DNA of 8,417 nucleotides, from contig JAWLEI010000113.1 in assembly GCA_041686195.1 (NCBI GenBank), positions 1 through 8,417 on the forward strand. Direction: 5' to 3'. The notes under the pieces are model-generated. The model did not search any database and was not told the origin of the DNA. It saw nothing but the letters and a program-made list of their open reading frames with translations. Below, in pieces: positions 1 through 6,512 of this stretch. A program made the translations under genes and the position numbers. The stretch's first letter is position 1. Every line of letters starts with the position of its first letter. The stretch comes from Desulfovermiculus sp041686195. GTDB taxonomy: Bacteria > Desulfobacterota > Desulfovibrionia > Desulfovibrionales > Desulfothermaceae.

Positions 1-11
1 CAGCTATACTT

Positions 12-218
12 TTAGGCAGCCTTAGCCAACCCATTTAGATAATGGATAAACTTCTCAAGTAACTTTTTATCCTCCTTGCAACGGCAGAGGTTGTAGTGCT
101 GCTCCTGGATCTGTTCCGGCCCCAAGTCCTTAGTGCCTCGGCCATATTTGTGGAACAGGTAGGACTTATAGGCCTCCAGGCGATCTGCAAGACCCAGCTC
201 GCGTAGAATGACAAATAA
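12..218 (-). pseudogene. C-terminal fragment of an unrecognised protein
   Basis: The minus strand is open from 218 down to a TAA stop at 12-14 and has no start codon in a sensible position. An in-frame TGA at 219-221 closes it upstream. It would encode about 68 residues, beginning LFVILRELGLADRLEAY and ending FIHYLNGLAKAA. The peptide is charged and helical in character and looks like a genuine coding tail rather than chance. I do not recognise the family. Its 5' side stops where a plus-strand transposase fragment begins (about 205), so it was probably truncated by a rearrangement or insertion there. It could be the tail of a mobile-element or phage protein; that is a guess. Confidence 0.4.
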
Positions 219-330
219 TCAAGCAGTCGAGGCCTGCAACTTCGATCAAAAATATCACTATGCCCTTGATCTCAAAGAAAGTGATAATTACATCGCTGCT
301 AGAACCTTCTATTATTACAAGCTCAGCTTT
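208..330 (+). pseudogene. N-terminal-domain fragment of an IS1182/IS5-like transposase (DUF772 type)
   Basis: Plus-strand translation from 208 gives MTNNQAVEACNFDQKYHYAL followed by DLKESDNYIAARTFYYYKL. The pattern of '(D/N)xxAVExxxFDxxxxYALxL' followed by a 'RTFYxYK' segment resembles the conserved N-terminal region (DUF772-like) of IS1182-type transposases. Nothing of the catalytic DDE domain is present. The reading frame runs to a stop just after 366, but the last residues lie in the neighbouring IS end. The left side meets the opposite-strand fragment at about 205. I infer a scrap of a transposase that was broken by rearrangement on the left and by the IS4-family insertion on the right. 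Family assignment is from motif memory only. Confidence 0.45.
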
Positions 331-357
331 CGGTGTAACTTTAAGCAGTTCAAAATT

Positions 358-1489
358 CTAAGATATTTGACATAATTCCTTGTTTAGGCCGAAGAAGTCG
401 ATTGCGGTCCCGTAAATAGCGGAAATCAAGGCCTGGTAGGTTTTCTCTACGAAGTCACCTGCTGCCTGCAGCTTGGCTATGGCTAACTCGAGAATGCGCT
501 GCAAGACCATCATAAAGCTGAGGTCTTGCATTTCATCGCAGCAGGCCCGGAACAAGGCCCCGAATGTCCGGGGGTCATCTTGACGGCGTTGCTCTAAGGC
601 CAAGAACATGTAGCGGACCATGACAATGGAAGCATGGGCGATCTGGCTATCGAAGTCCCTGGTTTGAATGCCTTTTTCTAGGCCAAGATGCTGCTTGCTC
701 ATCTTGACCCGGCACTCAGATCCCCTGAGTGCCGGGCGATGTCCCAGCGTTTCCCGTAGAGCCTGACCACCTCTTCATCCGGCAGATGGATATCGGTGGT
801 CAAAATAGCCAGCCAGTCCTTCTTCCGGCGATCCCGGACAAAGACGATTTTGGCTGGGGTTCCATCTTTCATGGTCACCAAAGCACTGGCCAGGAGCTTT
901 GCCCGGCCCGGACGCTTTTTGAGAAGGCGATAAATGCCGTCCACAGTTCGGCGCTTGCCCCTGTAAGAATACAGGATCTTGGGCGTTTTTTTGATCATGC
1001 CGACTACGTGGATATGCTTTCTGAGCTTGGCTACGGTGGACGGCATGGTAAACCAATTGTCCATGAGCAGGTAATTGGCCCGAACGCCCATGCTCAGGAT
1101 TCTTTGATCAAGACTTTTTCTCTTTGCTTACTGGTCAATTTTTCAAATAACAGGATAAGCTGGACAGCAAGGCAAAGATTAAACTTACGACAGTTAAATG
1201 TTTCACGCTTTAAAAAATCATAAACGGCATCTTTACCATATTCTATGTCTTTGTTGTCAATGACGTCATGGTAAAAACTATTTCCAAAGAAAGATACTGC
1301 GAAAAGTGTGAAGAATATATCTTTTGCTGCAAATCCATTGGCTTTACGTATACGACATCTGTTCAAAATTGTCGCTATATTAAATGACGAGAAGAAATGA
1401 TCAATGCGATTGGCCTTGCACTCATCAACTTGACCCTCATTGCCCTTTGCCCTGCCTTCAGATATCCCAAACTGAAGGTAAGTAATACT
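358..1489 (-). pseudogene. IS4-family DDE transposase, broken by an internal deletion and a hairpin insertion
   Basis: Three minus-strand pieces line up as one transposase. The N-terminal part (1489-1094) has no clear start codon; it is open back to a TAG at 1490-1492. It contains 'ATILNRCRIRKANGF' and 'YGKDAVYDFLKRETFN' and ends at 'REKVLI' just before the expected first catalytic Asp, then runs into a TGA. The middle part (1091-699) resumes with 'NYLLMDNWF', the second catalytic Asp, and continues to 'VVRLYGKRWDI', which normally leads to the catalytic Glu. There a hairpin at 708-736 interrupts it. The C-terminal part resumes at 702 with 'MSKQHLGLEKGIQTRDFDSQ' and stops at 358. The frame change between the last two parts fits a net gain of 20 nt. 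Roughly 70-80 residues around the first Asp seem to be missing, estimated from family length. The protein cannot be an active transposase. Confidence 0.8.
708..736. repeat. 29-nt perfect hairpin inserted in the transposase active-site region
   Basis: CCCGGCACTCAG (708-719), loop ATCCC, then CTGAGTGCCGGG (725-736): a 12-bp perfect stem with a 5-nt loop. It sits between the codons for YGKRWDI and the resumed FKMSKQ frame of the IS4-type transposase. Those codons should read E-V-F-F, including the catalytic Glu. The observed 32 nt against the expected 12 nt explain the frame change exactly. The outer ten bases of the stem also form the ends of the larger palindrome at 5900-5971, so both probably belong to one repeat family. 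No tail of T residues is present to suggest a terminator. Confidence 0.8.
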
Positions 1490-1622
1490 CTATACCCCTC
1501 TATCTTGTTCAACAGTCATAAGTTTCTGCTTAGCTTGAGTACTATGTCGGCACTTATAGCATCTAGCCTATCTTACCGATATCATTTCTATATCCGCAAA
1601 CACTCTTTCCCTAGAACCCAAG
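1490..1622. other. Gap between IS-like element and ATP-binding pseudogene
   Basis: This short stretch holds the proposed right end of the IS element (up to about 1527) and then about 95 nt of AT-rich leader before the ATG at 1623. I see no convincing -35/-10 pair and only a weak purine stretch (AAG) before the start codon. Insertion of the IS just upstream may have separated the following gene from its promoter. Confidence 0.35.
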
Positions 1623-2939
1623 ATGATCGACCAATCCCGCATACAAAAGCTCATCCAATCAGGCGAAGGCTTGAACCTGGAGTTCAAGAAAAGCCGGGAC
1701 AAGCTGAACCAGGATGTGTACCAGACCATCTGTGCCTTTCTGAACCGGTATGGCGGGACCCTGCTCCTAGGTGTTCACGACTCGGGCCGGATCACCGGCA
1801 TAGATCCCAGCGCTGTGCCCCAAATCAAAAAAGACTTTGTGACCACCATCAACAACCCACAGAAGATACATCCCCCGGCCTATCTGTCAGTGGAAGAAGT
1901 CCAGGTCCAGGACCAGGCTGTCCTGCACGTCTATGTCCCGGAAAGCTCCCAGGTCCATCGCTGCAACGGGCGCATATACGACCGGAACGAAGATGGCGAC
2001 TTGGATATTACCGATCACACCCGGCTGGTGTCCGAGCTGTATGCCCGCAAGCAGGCCACCTATTCGGAAAACAAGGTCTACCCGTACGCCGGACTGGATG
2101 ATCTGCGGCCGGATCTGATCGACAAATGCCGGCGACTGGCCGGGGTATGGCGCGACGGTCACCCTGGCTGGATATGGATGACATGGAGCTGATCAAAAGC
2201 GCCCAGCTGTATCAGACCGATCCTGAGACCGGGAAAAGCGGCCTCAACCTGGCCGGAATCCTCCTCCTGGGCAATGACCAGGTCATCCTCTCTGCCGTCC
2301 CCCATCACCGCACCGATCTTATCCTCAGAAAGGTCAACCTGGACCGCTATGACGACCGGGACCTGGTCCGGACCAATCTCATAGAGAGCTATGAACGGAT
2401 CATGGCCTTTGTTCAAAAGCATCTGCCGGACCCGTTTTATCTGGAGGGCACTAATCGAATCAGCATCCGGGATGCCATTTTCCGGGAGATTCACCGGGCG
2501 GATGAACTGGGCTCCGGGATGCGGAACATGATGCGTTACGGCAAGGCCTATGGAGGGAAAGATCCGCAGATGATCGAGGGCGACGTGTTCCGGATTATTG
2601 TCAAGGTCCCGGAGTATGGAGGATTTGAGGAGCAAAGAGGAAAGAAAGACACCGGGAAAGGTACCCGGAAGTCACACTCCACAAGTAACCCCACAAGCTA
2701 CCCCACAAGTAACCCCACAAGTGGCGAAAATGCTGCTGGAGCTAAAGGGGGAGATGAATCGTCAAGAACTCCAAGAAGCTCTCGGATTAAAAGATCGTTT
2801 TCACTTCAGAGATTCATATATAATACCTGGGCTTGAGTCAGGGGTTATTGAAATGACTCAACCCGATTCTCCTAAAAGTCCAACGCAGAGATACAGGCTG
2901 ACATCAAAGGGTTATGATGTTTTGAATAAATTAGAATAA
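1623..2939 (+). pseudogene. AlbA_2/Schlafen-type ATP-binding protein (RecG-like family), frameshifted and internally deleted
   Basis: The N-terminal frame (1623-2192) encodes an AlbA_2 (divergent AAA-4) domain at about residues 10-130, with 'GEGLNLEFKKS', 'FLNRYGGTLLLGVHDSGRITGID' in two halves, and a following 'DLRPDLIDKCRRLAGV' segment. At 2162-2164 a C-run appears one base short, and the protein continues in the frame of 2126-2836 ('PWLDMDDMELIKSAQLYQTD', 'GLNLAGILLLG'). At about 2490 'RDAIFREI' is joined directly to 'HRADELGSGMRN'. In intact relatives these are separated by roughly 50 residues of the GHKL-like ATPase domain. Between about 2630 and 2675 the frame shifts again, back to the first frame, leading into TPQV repeats and a winged-helix tail ('GEMNRQELQEALGLKDR') that ends at TAA 2937-2939. 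Relatives are DNA/RNA-binding, ATPase-like proteins of uncertain role, some near defence or regulatory genes. This copy is almost certainly inactive. A sequencing error could explain the single-base shift but not the missing ATPase segment. Confidence 0.85.
2676..2723 (+). repeat. Four 12-nt tandem units coding TPQV/TPQA
   Basis: Four consecutive copies of ACYCCACAAGTA-like 12-mers code for TPQV-TPQA-TPQV-TPQV just before the C-terminal winged-helix region of the ATP-binding pseudogene. The third unit matches the first except for its second codon position context, and the second unit has GCT in place of GTA. This kind of TPQV linker is familiar from the family. Copy number of such in-frame minisatellites may vary between strains. 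Confidence 0.85.
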
Positions 2940-3477
2940 TCCATTCCAATGACCCTTTTTTTTAGAGCCCGTCATTATGATAGAAGCCAAGCAGGGGGAC
3001 ATACATGCTGCCTGCGTGCCGAAAACCTTGAACCTCAATATCCATTAATTTTGCGTGGAGATATTCATGGCTGAAAACAATCTTGGGCTCCTCGACGAAC
3101 GGTATGGATTTTGTTTTTTCCCCAGAATTGGCTTTTTGTAAATTTATAAAAAAATTAACGTCTTTTGAAGCTTTTATAGCTGCCTCCTTTCATGTAAGTT
3201 GACTTTGAAAACTAATTTTGGTACGCGTGTATACAACCTGACTGACATTTTGCAACTTTTAGAGACTACAGGACCATTATCGAATTTAGCACGTGACCTT
3301 CAAAAGAAAAATTGTATTATCAACTAGTTGACATCACTTAAGCAACAAGGAAAGTGGAAGCAAAAGGCATCTGTGCAATCCATCAAATAAGCGCTGGAAC
3401 TGACGGCAAGGATTGAGTTCTTTATAGATGCAGCGCCGCGCCGCCCACGCCACCAGAAAGCCATTCCGAATCAAGAG
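2940..3477. other. Gene-poor interval between two pseudogenes
   Basis: There is a T8 run at about 2957-2964 after the preceding stop. It lacks a strong stem; only a loose AATGAC/GTCATT pair flanks it, so I do not call a terminator. The middle is AT-rich. A 24-codon ORF with a good ribosome site lies at 3067-3141. From about 3211 to 3322 the plus strand is open ('YNLTDILQLLETTGPLSNLA') without a start codon, possibly a gene scrap. A TTGACA hexamer at 3328-3333 has no matching -10. At 3391-3477 the strand is GC-rich and open into the next pseudogene. Confidence 0.4.
3067..3141 (+). CDS. Possible 24-residue peptide or cut-off gene start
   Basis: ATG at 3067 is preceded by GGAG at 3057-3060 with a 6-nt gap, the best ribosome-binding arrangement in this part of the window. 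The peptide is MAENNLGLLDERYGF followed by CFFPRIGFL and ends at TAA 3139-3141. The hydrophilic start followed by an aromatic tail looks more like the first codons of a lost gene that ran into unrelated sequence than a designed small protein. No family is recognised. Confidence 0.2.
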   Translation: MAENNLGLLDERYGFCFFPRIGFL

Positions 3478-5199
3478 GTGATCCTTGATATATCCAAACG
3501 CAAGCAGGCGGAAAAGGCACAGCAGGAAAGCGAACAGAAATTCAGGGTCCTGGCTGAGAAGTGCCCTACCTCGGTCATGCTTTTTGATGAGCAGGGCCGG
3601 GTGGACTTTGTCAATGACTGGCACATTGAAAAATTTGCCAACAACAAACTGGGCAAGGATTATTTTCTGGGCAAATCCGTTCATGAGCTGCCCGGTCTGG
3701 TTAATGCCGGAGTGGATACCGAGGTTGCTCGGATTTTTAAGGGAGAAAGCATTGAGTTCCAAGAGGTGTACTTTCCTGAGTTTGCTGTGGGTGGTTCTGG
3801 GTGGGTCAGTATCAGGGCGGTCCCGATTCATCAAGACGATCTGGTTGCAGGCGGAATTCTGATCCGGGAGAATATTACTGTCAGAAAGAAGATTGAGGCT
3901 GCTTTACAGAAAAGTCAGCAAAAGTTCATGTCCTTGGTGGAGAACGCAGATGATATCATATACTCCCAAGCTCCTGATGGCTATTTAATCTATCTTTCCC
4001 CCCGTTTTACTGAACTGCTGGGACATGAGGTTCAGGACTACATAGGTAGGCATGTCGCAGATCTGGTTCATCCCGAGGATTACCTCCTTGCTCAAAGGCA
4101 CTTAAGAGATTTGCTCAAGACAGGTCAAAGACAAAGTAAAATTGAGGTTCGTCTTTTGCATAAGGATGGCGGATGGAGGTGGTTCATGACGAACATATCA
4201 CCTCAAAGTTATGCCCATGGTAAAATCGAGTCCATCATGGGTATTGCCCATGACATCACCGAACGTAAGGAGGCTGAAGAGAAGCTGCGGAAGAGTGAGG
4301 AACGATTTTCTCTGGCCATGCAAGCAACAAGAGATGGGCTATGGGATTGGGATATCACCACCGGAGAAGCGTATTTCAGTCCGGGGTATGCCAAGATGCT
4401 TGGATATGAGTCTCCTGAATTACCTGCGGATGTGCAGTTATGGCTGGACCTGATTCATCCTGATGATAAACACAAAGCTTACCAAGCCAATAAGGACTGT
4501 ATAGACAACTTGGTGGATTCCTTTGCTGCCGAGTTTCGCATGAAGGCCAAAAGTGGAGATTGGGTCTGGATTCTGGGTCGGGGCAGTGCTGTGCAGAGAG
4601 ATGAGTCCGGCAAGGCCCTGCGCATGATCGGTACGCACACTGAGATCACTGAGCGTAAACAGGCCGAGGAAGAGCTTCGCTACCAAAAACAACTTTTGGA
4701 GACAATCATCAACGGGACCTGGGATATTTTGTCCATAAAGCAGCCTGATCATACCATAGAGCGCTATAACCAGGCCGGATACGACCTGCTGGGGATGCCC
4801 CCGGAAGAGGTGAACGGCAGGAAGTGCTTTGAACTGCTGGGGCGCACGCAAACGTGTTCTATATGCCCTTCAAAGATGGTGTTGGAAAAAAATGATTCAG
4901 CAAGCCTGGAAAAATTTGTCCCTGAGCTGGGCGTTTATCTAGATTGTCGTATTTCGCCTGTGTTTGACGATGAGGGAAATATTATCAAGATAGTCCAGCA
5001 TCTGCGGGACATAACCGAGCGCAAGCAAATGGAAGAAAAACTCAAGAAGATGAGCTTTTATGACTTCCTTACTGGGCTCTACAACCGCAATTTCTTTGAT
5101 GAAGAGATGGCGCGCATAGCCGACGGTCGTTATAGCCCTGTTGGAGAAGATGCAGCGCAGGGGAAGCACCCGCAGTGCTATTATACAAACCCTGACTGA
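3478..5199 (+). pseudogene. Multi-PAS c-di-GMP protein, N-terminal portion: four PAS domains and a truncated GGDEF
   Basis: The reading frame from GTG 3478 begins inside a PAS-linker sequence (ILDISKRKQAEKAQ), which suggests loss of an upstream sensor or PAS domain. The GTG directly abuts AAGAGG, so its ribosome site has no spacing and this start is doubtful. PAS domains lie at about residues 19-137, 146-265, 273-395 and 401-515, each closed by a DIT/EITERK-type linker. The second and third contain the PAS-fold 'HPED' and 'HPDD' segments. PAS4 has a cysteine group (C450, C460, C463). A GGDEF domain opens with 'KKMSFYDFLTGLYNRNFF' (524-540) but ends after 'ADGRYSPV'. The diguanylate cyclase signature (GG[DE]EF) is absent and the frame shifts into 18 unrelated residues before a stop. 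Intact relatives continue through GGDEF into HD-GYP, as the next feature does. No transmembrane segment is seen, so it would be a cytoplasmic sensor. Confidence 0.85.
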
Positions 5200-5728
5200 T
5201 TCCATACAGGCCAGGGAGTTTAACATTCAGGGCCAATGCGACCGTCTGCAGGAGTTGGCCATCTCGTTGGCCCGCTCACTTAATGTTTCGCAGGATTTTG
5301 TGAACGACCTCTCTTTGCTCGCACGCTTCCATGATCTGGGTAAGGTTGGTATCCCGGATTATATCCTGTTCAAGCAGGGTTCCTTGACGGAAGAAGAATG
5401 GCCGCAAATCCGTCAGCATTGCGAGATAGGCCACCGTATCGCTTCATCAGTCCCTGACCTGGAACCAATCGCGGACTGGATACTCAAGCACCATGAGCGG
5501 TGGGACGGCAGGGGCTACCCCTTGGGACTCTCCGGTCAAGAGATCCCATTGGCCTGTCGTATTTTTGCTATTGCCAATGCTTATGACGCAATGACAAATG
5601 ATCGTCCCTATCAAAAGGCCATAACTCGCGTGGAGGCGCTTGCTGAGCTCAAGCGCTGCGCTGGCTCTCAATTTGATCCAGAGCTGGTGGAGCAATTCAT
5701 TCAGATAGTTAAGCAATATGACTTTTAG
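5141..5728 (+). pseudogene. HD-GYP c-di-GMP phosphodiesterase domain, displaced frame of the preceding gene
   Basis: This frame carries the end of the lost GGDEF domain ('EKMQRRGSTRSAIIQTL') followed by an HD-GYP domain that in intact proteins hydrolyses cyclic di-GMP. Visible motifs in the 195-residue frame (from TTG 5141) are HDLGKVGIPDYIL (HD at 64-65), CEIGH, HHERWDGRGYPLGLSG (117-132) and DAMTNDRPY. Two positions usually held by metal ligands appear changed: Gln32 where 'GHCDRL' is expected, and Asn146 where 'DAYDA' is expected. It overlaps the preceding frame and lacks its own ribosome site (TTG inside the fused junction), so separate translation is unlikely. The family also includes non-catalytic HD-GYP proteins, so the substitutions are only supportive of decay. 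The gene ends at TAG 5726-5728. Confidence 0.8.
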
Positions 5729-5770
5729 TCAATGCTGTAGCCTACGGATATGAACAAGATCTTTCTTTGT

Positions 5771-5984
5771 CCGTCATTCCCGCGAAGGAACGTCATCCCT
5801 GACCCCGGCTTTCGCCGGGGCAGGCCCCGGATCTTGGTCCGGGGCAGGCTTGATCCGAGACCACAATCCCGAACAGATAGAATTGCTTTGCTCTGGATTG
5901 TCCGGCACTCACTTGCAGGACGCAAGCTATGTGCTTTACTGGGAGAATCATACTGCAAGTGAGTGCCGGACCGGGCAATGACGG
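5771..5984. repeat. Composite palindromic repeat cluster (REP/BIME-like)
   Basis: The block starts with CCGTCATTCCCG (5771) and ends with CGGGCAATGACGG (5984), which are inverted copies apart from one extra base. Inside are a 7-bp hairpin CCCCGGC/GCCGGGG (5803-5820), an 8-bp hairpin GCCCCGGA/TCCGGGGC (5824-5845) and the 72-bp palindrome at 5900-5971. The 'CCGTCATTCCCGCG' and 'CCCCGGCTTTCGCCGGGG' words are typical of repetitive extragenic palindromes in many proteobacteria. It lies right after the HD-GYP stop and directly against the truncated end of an integrase fragment. It may act as a transcription end for the upstream gene, which otherwise lacks a clear terminator. Confidence 0.8.
5900..5971. 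repeat. 72-bp element with 19-bp perfect terminal inverted repeats
   Basis: The left arm GTCCGGCACTCACTTGCAG (5900-5918) is the exact reverse complement of the right arm CTGCAAGTGAGTGCCGGAC (5953-5971), with a 34-nt centre. No ORF fits inside, so if mobile it is non-autonomous (MITE-like). The bases CCGGCACTCA near the outer end of each arm are the same as in the hairpin inserted in the IS transposase at 708-736. This suggests one family with a long form and a deleted short form. I did not find a clear flanking target duplication. Confidence 0.75.
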
Positions 5985-6003
5985 AGGGGGCAAGACGTAA
6001 GCT

Positions 6004-6413
6004 TCATTCACGATCAATCCGGCAAATCTTTTTTTGGGCGATTTGGACCAAAAATATTTCAGATTTGCCGGAGGCAAAGCTGAACAAGGACCCCATCGAC
6101 ATGATGTATGCATTCTGGCTTGTCTCCCTGAGACCGAAATCAGCCAGGTGGTCCGGTATGCCTGGAGATCGACCAAAGTGGTGAACCGCAGAGGCTTGTG
6201 TTGGATCCAGTCCAGGAAATGGTCAATCTGCTTACAATAGGCTGTGACCGTCCGCTTGCTCTTGCCATGCAACCAGAGGTTTATCGCCTGAGCATCGTTT
6301 TTCAGTCTGGCTCGGGGTATGTAGGCTGGACCAGCTGACATCGAACCTGCTCCTGGGTGGTGACTGCCCTCCTGGATCGGCTCAAACACCACTGATGTTA
6401 CCATCAGGATCAT
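6004..6413 (-). pseudogene. Tyrosine recombinase/phage integrase N-terminal fragment, frameshifted
   Basis: The minus strand from ATG 6413 (or 6404) encodes MILMVTSVVFEPIQEGSHHP and then, after about 20 residues, 'NDAQAINLWLHGKSKRTVTA' and 'YCKQIDHFLDWIQHKPLRF'. This matches the SAM-like core-DNA-binding N-domain of tyrosine recombinases. Near 6153-6155 the frame changes. The homologous continuation 'DHLADFGLRETSQNAYIMSM' and 'GSLFSFASGKSEIF' is in another frame and ends at a TGA at 6004-6006. The catalytic domain (R..HxxR..Y) is missing. A single base lost in 'TACC-GGACCAC' explains the frame change. The fragment stops about 20 bases before the palindrome cluster, so the cluster or a deletion next to it may mark the breakpoint. 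An inactive relic. Confidence 0.65.
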
Positions 6414-6479
6414 CGATGGAGATACTCTTCGGCGCCCGGAATATGAAGACACTTAACAAAAATATCTCTCCCTCCCCGT

Positions 6480-6512
6480 AAGGCAGAAGGTTATCTTCTG
6501 CCTTCTTTCTTA
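6480..6512 (+). terminator. Terminator-like hairpin
   Basis: AAGGCAGAAG (6480-6489), loop GTTAT and CTTCTGCCTT (6495-6504) form a 10-bp perfect stem followed by a pyrimidine- and T-rich run (CTTTCTTA). Orientation fits plus-strand termination. It would insulate the kinase gene downstream from read-through. The T-tract is broken by C, so it may be weak. Confidence 0.5.

Larger units (their letters stand above)
330..1527 (-). mobile_element. Degenerate IS4-family insertion sequence (approximate limits)
   Basis: This element carries a broken minus-strand DDE transposase. The proposed ends are the sequence starting TCGGTGTAACTTTAAGCAGT at 330 and the inverted sequence reading AGAAACTTATGACTGTTGAA on the minus strand from 1527. 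They share the AACTT and C.GTT positions but only about half their bases, so the terminal repeats are weak. Just outside lie GCTCAGCTT (321-329) and GCTTAGCTT (1528-1536), nine bases with one mismatch. These could be an aged target-site duplication. The limits are inferred. The transposase inside supports the element identity much better than the ends do. Confidence 0.45.

Noticed and set aside
708..736. Rho-independent terminator at the hairpin
   Set aside because: Neither strand has a T-run after the stem; the position within transposase codons and the shared arm at 5900 favour a repeat element.
729..1223. 164-residue plus-strand ORF
   Set aside because: It lies opposite the transposase coding strand, has no recognisable motif and follows the compositional shadow of the real gene.
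1397..2101. 234-residue plus-strand ORF overlapping the AlbA_2 gene
   Set aside because: The Pro/Arg-rich second half is a frame shadow of the conserved AlbA_2 coding sequence, and the first part lies across the IS end.
2160..2166. Programmed frameshift in the ATP-binding gene
   Set aside because: No slippery heptamer or downstream stimulator is seen. A missing C in a C-run is simpler, and the gene has other disabling lesions.
2676..2723. CRISPR-like repeat array
   Set aside because: The units are contiguous 12-mers coding TPQV with no spacers; it is a protein-coding tandem repeat.
3328..3333. TTGACA as a promoter for the multi-PAS gene
   Set aside because: No -10-like hexamer occurs at 15-19 nt downstream, and the gene start itself looks truncated.
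3334..3834. 166-residue minus-strand ORF
   Set aside because: Most of it is antisense to the clear PAS1 coding region, and no family is recognised.
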